Shown here: in pieces, positions 53,108-61,300 of the stretch | How the letters are laid out: every line of letters begins with the position of its first letter | Numbering within the stretch: position 1 is the stretch's first letter | Source: an uncultured bacterium | Lineage (GTDB): Bacteria; Planctomycetota; UBA1135; GCA-002686595 | DNA: 64,000 nucleotides | Reading direction: 5' to 3' | NCBI GenBank assembly: GCA_938083085.1 | Contig: CALLKX010000042.1 | Span: 62,001 to 126,000 of the forward strand | Program-made: the position numbers and the translations under genes | The notes under the pieces: model-generated | What the model was told of the DNA's origin: nothing | Seen by the model: only the letters and a program-made list of their open reading frames with translations | Databases searched by the model: none

Positions 53108-54006
53108 GAGGGCTCCGCGCCCGGGCGCCGGCGCCGCTCGAGCCGCTGACCGGGCTCCCACATGCGCCCCGCTCCCAGGCTCATGCCGCCGTCGATGGTG
53201 ATGTTCGCGCCGGTCACGTAGGCCGCGGCGTCGCTCGCCAGCCAGAGCACCTGAGCCGCGACCTCCTTGCGGTCCGCGAAGCGCTGCAGGGGCACGGACT
53301 CGCGGATGCGCTGCTCGACCTCCTCGCTGGGCCAGAGGTTCTGCTTCGCGCCGTCCGACTCGAAGGGACCGGGGGCGACGCAGTTGTTCCGGATACCAAA
53401 GCGGGCCCACTCCACGGCGAGGGTCTTGCTCATCGCGAGCACGCCGGCCTTGGCGCTCGCGGAATGAACGACTCCGGGCATGCCGGTCCACGCATAGGTG
53501 GCGATGATGTTGACCATGGCGCCGCCGCGAGGTGCGCCGTCTTCGCCCTCAGCCATCATCTGCTTGCCGAACTCCTTGGAGCAGTAGAACGTGCCGTCGA
53601 GGACGATGCCGAGCACGGCGCGCCAAGCGTTGGAGCTCATGCGCTCCGCGGGGCAGACGAAGTTGCCCGCGGCGTTGTTGATGAGGACATCCACGGGGCC
53701 AAACTCGTCCTTGATGGAGTCCGCCAGCCGGCGCACGTCCGACGCCTCCCGGACGTCGACCTGGCGCCCGGCGGCCTTCCAGCCGCGCTCAGCGGCCTCC
53801 TCCAGGAACGCGGCCTGGTTCTCGGGAGACCGGGAGGGGATCACCACCGTGGCCCCCAGGCTCGCGAAGCCGCGGCTGATGTCCAGGCCGAGTCCGGTCC
53901 CGCCGCCGGTGACCACGACCGTCTTGCCGTCGAAGGAGCCGGGGGGGAGGTGCCCTCCAGCGGTGCTGGCCGCGCCCGCGGCCCCTTTAGAATCCTCGCT
54001 AGTCAT
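53104..54006 (-). CDS. 2,4-dienoyl-CoA-reductase-like short-chain dehydrogenase
   Basis: 300-residue SDR. The NAD(P) motif is TGGGTGLGLDIS, then NNAAGNFVCPAERMSSNAW, characteristic of the DECR-type group acting on enoyl/dienoyl-CoA. At the active site the usual YxxxK is replaced by HSASAKAG, as in DECR enzymes whose catalytic Tyr lies elsewhere. The C-terminal ITIDGGMSLG is standard. It overlaps murQ by 4 nt, an odd pairing. A TACCCT hexamer precedes its ATG by 7 nt. Confidence 0.85.
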   Translation of the reverse strand: MTSEDSKGAAGAASTAGGHLPPGSFDGKTVVVTGGGTGLGLDISRGFASLGATVVIPSRSPENQAAFLEEAAERGWKAAGRQVDVREASDVRRLADSIKDEFGPVDVLINNAAGNFVCPAERMSSNAWRAVLGIVLDGTFYCSKEFGKQMMAEGEDGAPRGGAMVNIIATYAWTGMPGVVHSASAKAGVLAMSKTLAVEWARFGIRNNCVAPGPFESDGAKQNLWPSEEVEQRIRESVPLQRFADRKEVAAQVLWLASDAAAYVTGANITIDGGMSLGAGRMWEPGQRLERRRRPGAEPS

Positions 54007-54013
54007 TGTCCCG

Positions 54014-54019
54014 AGGGTA
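54014..54019 (-). promoter_or_regulatory. TACCCT hexamer 7 nt before the SDR gene
   Basis: On the minus strand TACCCT is followed by CGGGACA and the ATG at 54006; no Shine-Dalgarno. Part of the window-wide pattern of -10-like elements next to starts. Confidence 0.25.
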
Positions 54020-54101
54020 GCGGGGCCGGCGGGCCTAATCCGGGCCGGGATCGGATATCGTCTTCGGCCCGAACCCGGGCCCAGACCTCACCCCAGGCAG
54101 C

Positions 54102-55649
54102 ATGCAGACCCTCCAGAGTTACGTCGTCGGCCAGTGGATGGCCGGATCGGGCCAAGGCTCGACCCTCGAGAACCCGACCACCGGCGAGCACGTCGCCACG
54201 TGCAGCACCGAGGGCGTCGACTTCGGCGCCGTCGTCCGCCACGCCCGTGAGGTCGGCGGCCCCGCCCTGAGGGCCATGACCTTCGCGGAGCGCGCGGCCA
54301 TGCTGAAGGGCCTCTCGGCCGTCATCCATGAGATCCGCGAGGAGCTCATCGTCATGGGCGCCGTCAACGGGGGCAACACCCGCGGCGACGCCAAGTTCGA
54401 CGTGGACGGCGCGACGGGGACCCTCGCGGCCTACGCCTCCTTCGGCAAGCGCCTCGGGGACCGCCCCTTCCTCCCGGACGGCGACGGCCTGCAGCTCGGC
54501 CGCACCGCGCGCTTCTGGGGCCAGCACATCCGCGTGCCCCGCCGCGGCGCCGCCGTGCACATCAACGCCTTCAACTTCCCCGCGTGGGGGATGATGGAGA
54601 AGGCGGCCTGCGCGCTGCTCGCCGGCGTGCCCGTGATCGAGAAGCCGGGCGCCGCCACCTCGCTCATGGCCTGGCGCATCGCCCAGGTCGTGGTCGAGTC
54701 CGGCCTCGTGCCCGAGGGCGCCTTCCAGTTCATCTGCGGCAGCGCCGGGGACCTGCTGGATCACCTGGACGGCCAAGACTGCGTCGCCTTCACCGGCTCG
54801 GCGGCCACGGGGCGGATCATCCGCGGCAACCCGAACCTGACCGCGAGCAATGTGCGCGTGAACATCGAGGCGGACTCCATCAACGCGGCGGTGCTCGCCC
54901 CCGACGTGGACGCCTCCTCGGAGACCTATGGCCTCTTCGTGGGGAACGTGGTCCTCGACATGTGCCAGAAGGCGGGACAGAAGTGCACCGCGGTGCGCCG
55001 GGTGTTCGTGCCCGAGGACCGCATGGACGAGGTCCAGGCGGACCTCATCGCCGAGCTCGCCCGCTACCCCATGGGGGAGCCCCAGGAGAAGACCACGCGC
55101 CTGGGCCCGGTGGCCCACAGCGCCCAGCTCGCGGACGTGCAGGCCGGGATCGGCCGGCTCTCCGAGGTGGCCGAGGTCGTCCACGGCGGCGCCGATTCGC
55201 CGCGCGAGGGCTGCTTCGTCTCGCCCACGATCCTGAGGGCCAGCGACGGTGACCAAGACGTGCTTCACGAGCTCGAGGTGTTCGGTCCGGTGTTCACCCT
55301 GATCCCCTACGACGGCACCGCCGAGCGTGCGGCCGAGCTGGTCAACCGCGGCGGCGGCGGCCTGGTGGTCAGCGCCTACTTCGCGGAGGACGCCTGGGGT
55401 GAGCGCTTCGTGGTGGACGCCGCGCCCTACCACGGGCGCATCTGGATGGGCTCGGAGCGCATGGCCGAGCAGGCCCTGCCCCCCGGCATGGTCCTGCCGA
55501 CCCTCGTCCACGGCGGCCCCGGCCGCGCGGGCGGCGGCGAGGAGCTCGGCGCCCTCCGGGGCCTCGAGTTCTACACCCAGCGCACCGCGATCCAGGGCTT
55601 CAAGAGCTTCGTCGCCGGCCACTTCGGTCCGCTCGACCCGGCGGAATGA
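54102..55649 (+). CDS. PaaZ/BoxD-type aldehyde dehydrogenase
   Basis: 515-residue aldehyde dehydrogenase of the PaaZ N-domain group. It shows SYVVGQWMAGSGQGSTLENP, NAFNFPAWGMMEKAACALLAGVPVIEKP, VNIEADSIN (catalytic Glu) and CQKAGQKCTAVRR (catalytic Cys). True PaaZ carries a C-terminal MaoC hydratase of about 150 residues, which is absent here, so the protein is more like BoxD or a stand-alone semialdehyde dehydrogenase acting on CoA-linked substrates. No other paa or box genes are nearby; the divergent DECR-like SDR is the only metabolic partner. Confidence 0.88.
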   Translation: MQTLQSYVVGQWMAGSGQGSTLENPTTGEHVATCSTEGVDFGAVVRHAREVGGPALRAMTFAERAAMLKGLSAVIHEIREELIVMGAVNGGNTRGDAKFDVDGATGTLAAYASFGKRLGDRPFLPDGDGLQLGRTARFWGQHIRVPRRGAAVHINAFNFPAWGMMEKAACALLAGVPVIEKPGAATSLMAWRIAQVVVESGLVPEGAFQFICGSAGDLLDHLDGQDCVAFTGSAATGRIIRGNPNLTASNVRVNIEADSINAAVLAPDVDASSETYGLFVGNVVLDMCQKAGQKCTAVRRVFVPEDRMDEVQADLIAELARYPMGEPQEKTTRLGPVAHSAQLADVQAGIGRLSEVAEVVHGGADSPREGCFVSPTILRASDGDQDVLHELEVFGPVFTLIPYDGTAERAAELVNRGGGGLVVSAYFAEDAWGERFVVDAAPYHGRIWMGSERMAEQALPPGMVLPTLVHGGPGRAGGGEELGALRGLEFYTQRTAIQGFKSFVAGHFGPLDPAE

Positions 55650-55663
55650 TCCGGCGGCATGGG

Positions 55664-55691
55664 GTGGAGGGGCCCATCCGGCCCGCTCCAC
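55664..55691. terminator. Bidirectional hairpin between convergent genes
   Basis: GTGGAG-GGGCC / GGCCC-G-CTCCAC stem with a CATCC loop and one bulge, in the 53-nt gap between the aldehyde dehydrogenase and the convergent esterase gene. Confidence 0.5.
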
Positions 55692-55702
55692 GCCCGTGAG
55701 CG

Positions 55703-57166
55703 TCAGCGGCCCTCGCTCGCACGCGCGAGGGCGGCGCGGCGGATAGCGATGGCGGCCTCGGTGGCCACGAGGATGTTGCCCGCCTGGTTCAGGTGGACGC
55801 CGTCGGTGGTGAGGCAGCCCCGGGCCTCGCCGGCGGCGTTGAAGATGCGGTCGTGATCGCGAAAGGCGGCGTGCAGGTCGCAGGGAGTGCGCCCCTCGAC
55901 TTGGCCCGCCGCCCGGGCCGCGGCTACGTGACCGGCCAGCATGCCGTCCAGGTCGTTGTCGCCCTCGGGGCGCTCGCCGATGAGGGTCGGCGTGGCGACG
56001 ATGTTCACCGCGCCCAGCTCCTCCTCGAAGGTGGAGGTGAGGGTCTCGAGGCCGGCGGTGTACTCCTCGAGGGGCGTGCCGCGCCCGGACTGGGAGTGCC
56101 ACACGTCGTTGATGCCGATGTAGGTGAAGACGATCGTCGCGCCCTTGGCGCGCACGTCGCGCTCCTCGCGGGCGAGCAGGTCGGGGACCTTGTGCCCGCT
56201 GATCCCGGCGGGGATGACAACGGCGCCAGTGTGCACCTCCTTGATCGCGGCGCGGAGCCGGTCCACGTAGCCGCCGGGGTTGTTGCCCGCCTGGGTGATG
56301 GAGTCGCCGAGGAAGGCCACCCGCTCCCTGGGCTCGAGGCTCTCCGCCATCAGGCGCGCGGCGGCGTCGAGGCGCCGGGCGGGGTCACGCCGCTGCTCGA
56401 AGAGCCACTCGAGGCAGCCACCTGGGCGGTACGCGACGTCCCACGCGTTGTGCCCCATGCCGGGCAGCTCACGATAGATCGGGCTCTCGTCGAGGTCCCA
56501 CAGGGCGGAGACCATCGCGCGGCTCCGGGCGACCGGGACCGCGTCGTCACGGTCACCGTGCCAGATGGAGAGCGGGAGGCCGGCGAGGCGGTCCGCCTGG
56601 GTCTCGTCCCCGCCGCCGCAGATGGGCGCGGCGGCCGCGAACCAGTCTGCGTGGCGGGTGGCCAGATCGAAGGTGCCGTACCCGCCCATGGAGAGGCCGG
56701 TGAGATAGATGCGGTCGAGGTCGACCGGGTGGTCGGCCACGACCCGGCAGAGGGCCTCGATGGCGCCGCGCATGGGCCCGGTGGGTTCCGCGCTGAGCGG
56801 GCTCGAGGCCACGTCACCCCAGGCGTCGTCGGACCACTTGTGGTCCGTCGGGCACTGGGGGGCGATCAGGAAGCAGGGCATCGACTCCCGGCGGTCGTCC
56901 GACGCCATCCACTCCGGCAGGTACTTCAGCTGGGTGGTGTTGTCGTCGCCGCGCTCACCGGCGCCGTGGAGGAAGAGCACCACGGGGTAGCGCTTCCCCT
57001 CCTCGACCTTCGCCGGGCTCATGAGCCGGAAGGGGATGGTGAGGCCGTCGAGCTGGACCTTGTCCGCGGCGTACAGGTCCGCGACCGCTGCGGTCACCTG
57101 GTGAGGCTCGGGGGCCGGGGGGAGGGGGGAAGCGATGGCGGAGAGGAGGCTGAGGGTGGCGAGCAT
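55703..57166 (-). CDS. Two-domain esterase: alpha/beta hydrolase plus SGNH hydrolase
   Basis: 487-residue exported enzyme (signal LATLSLLSAIASPLPPAP). Residues 40-280 form a dienelactone-hydrolase/feruloyl-esterase-like alpha/beta hydrolase: VVLFLHGAGERGDDN, nucleophile GLSMGGYGTF, WHGDRDDAVPV (Asp), GMGHNAWD (His). Residues 290-480 form an SGNH hydrolase: VAFLGDSITQAG (Ser), GISGHKVPD, TYIGINDVWHS (Asn) and DGVHLNQAGN (Asp-His). Both catalytic sets look intact. Such fusions are used to deacetylate or de-esterify polysaccharides. It lies 17 nt after the VOC gene; TAAGCT lies 6 nt before its ATG. Confidence 0.87.
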   Translation of the reverse strand: MLATLSLLSAIASPLPPAPEPHQVTAAVADLYAADKVQLDGLTIPFRLMSPAKVEEGKRYPVVLFLHGAGERGDDNTTQLKYLPEWMASDDRRESMPCFLIAPQCPTDHKWSDDAWGDVASSPLSAEPTGPMRGAIEALCRVVADHPVDLDRIYLTGLSMGGYGTFDLATRHADWFAAAAPICGGGDETQADRLAGLPLSIWHGDRDDAVPVARSRAMVSALWDLDESPIYRELPGMGHNAWDVAYRPGGCLEWLFEQRRDPARRLDAAARLMAESLEPRERVAFLGDSITQAGNNPGGYVDRLRAAIKEVHTGAVVIPAGISGHKVPDLLAREERDVRAKGATIVFTYIGINDVWHSQSGRGTPLEEYTAGLETLTSTFEEELGAVNIVATPTLIGERPEGDNDLDGMLAGHVAAARAAGQVEGRTPCDLHAAFRDHDRIFNAAGEARGCLTTDGVHLNQAGNILVATEAAIAIRRAALARASEGR

Positions 57167-57172
57167 GGACCG

Positions 57173-57178
57173 AGCTTA
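57173..57178 (-). promoter_or_regulatory. TAAGCT hexamer 6 nt before the esterase gene
   Basis: On the minus strand TAAGCT, then CGGTCC, then the ATG at 57166, in the short gap after the VOC gene. No Shine-Dalgarno. It suggests an internal promoter and leaderless start. Confidence 0.3.
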
Positions 57179-57183
57179 ACGGC

Positions 57184-57627
57184 TCAGGCGCCCGCGGCTC
57201 CATCGGCGGGCTCTTCGGTCGCTCCTTCCGCAGGCGTGGCGAGGGTCACGAGGTGCCCGTCGGGGTCCTGGAGGGTCAGCTCCCGCATGCCGTACCAGGT
57301 GGTCTCTGGTCCCTTGACCCTGGCCTCGGCCGGCACACGGTCAAGGATCGTCTGCGGGTCATAGCCGCGGATGAACACCGTGCCCCAGACGCCCCCCGGC
57401 GCACCGACCTCGACCTCGGTCAGCTCGGCCGCGAGGCTCGCCCGCGTCTGGAGCATGATCTGCGCCCCCTGCCACTGGAGGCCCGCGAAGACCGAGCCCG
57501 GGCGAAGCTCGCCCTCGGAGTAGCCCTGGTCGGCGTCCACGGACATGGTGACCTCCATGCCCAGGAGGTCCCGATAGAAGGCGATGGAGCTGTCCATGTC
57601 GGCGACGAGGAGGTTGGGAATGATCAT
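57184..57627 (-). CDS. VOC (glyoxalase/bleomycin-resistance) family protein
   Basis: 147-residue vicinal-oxygen-chelate fold protein with the paired beta-alpha-beta pattern: MIIPNLLVADMDSSIAFYRDLLG at the start, IMLQTR in the first module, and ELTLQDPDGHLVTLATP at the end. Function within the superfamily (dioxygenase, resistance or unknown) is not assignable. ATG 57627 was chosen because the frame upstream is Arg/Pro-rich shadow sequence. A short Ala/Glu tail follows the domain. Confidence 0.85.
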   Translation of the reverse strand: MIIPNLLVADMDSSIAFYRDLLGMEVTMSVDADQGYSEGELRPGSVFAGLQWQGAQIMLQTRASLAAELTEVEVGAPGGVWGTVFIRGYDPQTILDRVPAEARVKGPETTWYGMRELTLQDPDGHLVTLATPAEGATEEPADGAAGA

Positions 57628-57731
57628 GGCAGGAGGGGGCAAGGGGCGGCCAGCGAGGGGCCGTGGGGGGCCGTGGGGACGAGGGCACCAGATTCTCCGT
57701 CCGGGGAGTGAATGCCGATAGCCGGGCTCAG

Positions 57732-57737
57732 TAGAAC
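57732..57737 (+). promoter_or_regulatory. TAGAAC hexamer 10 nt before the gene at 57748
   Basis: TAGAAC ends 10 nt before the ATG at 57748 in the divergent gap with the VOC gene; there is no Shine-Dalgarno. Confidence 0.25.
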
Positions 57738-57747
57738 CTCCCCAGGC

Positions 57748-58224
57748 ATGCTGTTGATCCGTCCCAAGAGCTGGTGGAGGTCCTCCTTCGAGGTGACTGA
57801 ACCGTCCACCCAGACCCGGTTCACGCTCTCTCCCCGTGGGTTCAAGGAGGGCTGCTCCTTCAAGCTCGACGGGGACCGCTACGAGCTCAGGCGGCAGCAC
57901 TGGTCGGGCGGGGCCTTTCTGCTCGAGTGCAACGGCAGCGTGATCCTCCGCGCGCACAAGCCGAGCATGTTCAAGCGCTCCTTCGAGCTGAAGCACGGCC
58001 GTGAGCGCTTCACGGTCGCGGTGGAGAGCATGTGGAGCCGAGCCTACGTGCTCCGTCAGGGCTCGCGGGTGCTCGGGCGGATCGAGCGTACGTCGTGGTG
58101 GAGCCAGCGAGCCGAGGCCGACCTCCCCGAGGACCTGCCGCTGGTCTTCAGGGTCTTCGTGGTGTCCCTGGTGCTCCTGATGTGGCGCCGCGAACACGGC
58201 GCCGCGATCAGCGGCGCCAGCTAG
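57748..58224 (+). CDS. Hypothetical protein with C-terminal hydrophobic segment
   Basis: 158-residue protein of unknown function. It is a compact beta-rich domain (FTLSPRGFKEGCSFKLDG, YELRRQHWSGGAFLLECNG, VLRQGSRVLGRIER) with many aromatic and basic residues, followed by a short hydrophobic segment (LPLVFRVFVVSLVLLMWR) that could anchor it in a membrane. The strand pattern vaguely recalls LURP-one/tubby-like folds, but I cannot confirm this. ATG 57748 was chosen over ATG 57712 because it follows the TAGAAC element and matches the start of the ordered region. Confidence 0.65.
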   Translation: MLLIRPKSWWRSSFEVTEPSTQTRFTLSPRGFKEGCSFKLDGDRYELRRQHWSGGAFLLECNGSVILRAHKPSMFKRSFELKHGRERFTVAVESMWSRAYVLRQGSRVLGRIERTSWWSQRAEADLPEDLPLVFRVFVVSLVLLMWRREHGAAISGAS

Positions 58225-58367
58225 GGGGCGGCGCGGTCCACCGGTCAACGGGCCGCTCCGACAGAGGAGCGGCGACCCGACCTCCAGGGGCGGCCGCGAA
58301 CCGGGGAGAGACCCACGCCGGCCAGGCGGGCGCGCCTTCACCTGCGCGCAGAATCCTGCCCGCGCCC

Positions 58368-58373
58368 TAGACT
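58368..58373 (+). promoter_or_regulatory. TAGACT hexamer 6 nt before the multidomain cytochrome gene
   Basis: TAGACT, spacer GGCCCC, then ATG 58380. The spacer is identical to that at 51004-51009 in front of the amidase gene. No -35 box fits at 16-18 nt. Confidence 0.35.
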
Positions 58374-58379
58374 GGCCCC

Positions 58380-61300
58380 ATGCTCCCCTTCCCCCGTCGC
58401 GCCGCCTCGCTCCTCCCCGCCGGACTCCTCCTCGCAGCGCCGCTCCTCGCGCAGGACGCCTCCCCTGGCGACTCGCTGCTGGGCTCCTTCGAGGTGCCCG
58501 AGGGCCTGGACGCCACCCTCTGGGCGGAGTCTCCCTCGCTCTTCAACCCGACGGCCATGGACGTGGACGCCCGGGGGCGCGTGTGGGTCACCGAGGCGGT
58601 GAACTACCGCCAGTGGGGGGGGCGCAACCCCGGCAAGCACTTCGACGGGGGCGACCGGGTCGTGATCCTGGAGGACACCGACGGCGACGGGGTCTGCGAC
58701 GCGTCCAAGGTCTTCGTCCAGGACCCCGACCTCACCGCGCCGCTGGGGATCGCCGTCGTGGGCGACCGCATCTACGTGTCCTGCTCGCCCAACCTCTACG
58801 TGTACGAGGACACCGACGGGGACGACATCGCCGACCGGCGCGAGGTGGTGCTCACCGGCTTCGGCGGCTTCGACCACGACCACGGGCTGCATTCGGTGAC
58901 CCCCCACGTGGACGGCAAGCTCTACGTGGCCGTGGGCAACGCGGGGCCGCACATGGTGACGGGCCCCGACGGCTGGTCCCTGCGATCCGGCAGCCTGTAC
59001 AGCGGCGGCGGCCCGCGGTCGGTGGAGAACCGCCCCGGCCTCGTGAGCGATGACGGCCAGGTGTGGACCGGCGGGCTCGTGCTGCGCATGAACCACGACG
59101 GGTCGGACATCGAGGTGATGGGCCACAACTTCCGGAACAACTACGAGGTGGCGGTCAACGCCATGGGGGAGCTGTTCACCGCCGACAACGACGACGACGG
59201 GAACCGCTCCTGCCGGACCACCTGGATCATGCCGGGGGGCGACTACGGCTTCTTCAGCTCGGACGGCTCGCGCTCCTGGCAGGCGGACCGCCGCCCGGGG
59301 CTCACGACCCAGGAGGCGCACTGGCATCAGGGCGACCCCGGCGTCCTGCCAGGGGGCACGATCAACGGCGGCGGCGGGCCGACCGGGGTCGCCGTGTACG
59401 AGGGCGAGCTCATGGCGCGCTGGATCGACGGCGCGGTGCTCAACTGCGACGCCGGCGCGCGCGTGGTCTACGCCCACCAGCCCCGCGCGGTGGGCGCGGG
59501 GATCGAGCTGGACCCCGGCTTCCTCATCCGCCCGCGCGCGGACGAGACCGGCCAGACCGGTCAGTGGTTCCGCCCGAGCGACGTGGCGGTCGGCCCCGCG
59601 GGTGAGGTCTACGTGGCGGACTGGTACGACCCTGGCGTTGGGGGGCACGCTGCGCGGGACCGGGAGGCCTACGGGCGGATCCTGCGCATCGCGCCGGCGG
59701 GAGCCGAGGTCAAGACGCCCGCCGTGGACGTCAGCGGATTTCCCGGGGCCCTCGCGGCGCTCAAGTCCCCGGCGCCGGCGGTGCGCGAACTCGCCCGCGC
59801 AGCCCTCATGATGATGGGAGAGGATGTCGTGCCCGCACTCGTGATGGCGGCGGTCAGTCGCGGAGGCGACGAGCGCTTCGCGGCTCGCTGCGCGCAGGTC
59901 CTCACCTCGATGGAGATCGAGGGCGATCTCCTGAGGCTCCCTGCTCCCCCGACAGGCGGCACGGCCAACCCCTCGATCCAGATCCCCCCCGCCGGAGCCT
60001 TCATGATCGAGGCGGCGCTGCAGCAGGACCCCCAGTCCACCGCAGCCTCCCTCCTCGGTCACGGCCTCATCGAGGGGATGGAGCCGGCGGTGCTCCGCCG
60101 GGTGCTGCAGAGCCTCCGCGGCGAGGCACTGGAGGGTCCCGTGTTGGAGCTCTGCCTCGAGGCCGCGGTTCGAGTCGACGGCACGGACCCTTGGCTCCTT
60201 GAGGCCCTGGTCCAGGTGCTCGAAGAGGACGCCGATCTCGCGTACGCGGAGCTCTCGGCGTCCTTCGCTGAGACCCCCCTGGCCTGGGACGCGCGCTTCG
60301 AGGCCCTGGCCTGGCGGCTCCACCCGGCCAGCGCGGTCCCCGGACTCGCCGCCCGTGCCATGAGCCCGCAGCTGGACGCCGGTGCTCGACGGCGGGCGCT
60401 CGACGCCCTCGCCTTCGCTCCGGGCCGCGCCGCGGCCGAAGCGGTGGCGGTGGCGGCGGTGGCTGGCCCCGAGGACCTGCGCGGCTACGCCGGCTGGTGG
60501 GTCGAGCACCGCAGCGGGAATGACTGGCGGGACTACGGGCTGAACATCTCCACCGGGACCCTGGCGGACGCCGAGCGCGCCTGGACGAGCGAGGTCATGG
60601 GCGAGGGGGTGGCCGACTTCGACGTCGAGCTGGACCGCGTCTCCATGGCGTGGCTGGTGGTCACCAACGGCGGCGACGGGAACTCCTGCGACTGGGCGGC
60701 GTGGATTGACCCGCGCGTGGTGATGGCGGACGGCCGCGAGGTGTCGCTCTCGAGCGGCTGGGTGGAGGCCCGCGCGGAGTGGGGCAGCGTCAACTCGAAC
60801 CGTGACCCCCAGGGCGGCCCGCTCGAGATCGGGGATGAGACCTTCGAGCGGGGCATCGGGACCCACGCCCACAGCGAGGTGGCCTTCGCGATCCCCGCGG
60901 GCGCGGTGCGGCTCGTGGGCCGCTGCGGCCCCGAGCGGGGCGGCACGGACCAGGGCATCGGGTCCAGCACGTCGGTGACCTTCGAGGTGTGGCTCGAGCG
61001 CGCGGACGAGCCGGCGGCGGTCCTCGATTGGCTCGCGGAGTTCATGGCCGAGGACGCCTCGGCCGAGGGGCGCGCGGCGGCGCTGCAGCGGCTCGCGAGG
61101 AACGAGCAGGGCGCCCTGCTGCTGATCCAGGCGAAGCGCGACGGCCAGCTGGAGCCCGCGGTCGTCCCTGAGGTCGCCGCGCTCCTCCACGGCAGCGACC
61201 AGCTCGCGATCCGCGCCCTCGCGAGTGAGCACTTCGAGCGGCCTGGTATGGAGGGAGCGACCATCCCCTCCATGGCGGCGCTCATGGCGCTCGAGGGCGA

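Noticed and set aside
55793-57364. Plus-strand open frame (523 residues) opposite the two-domain esterase
   Set aside because: No motif; the minus strand has two full catalytic sets.
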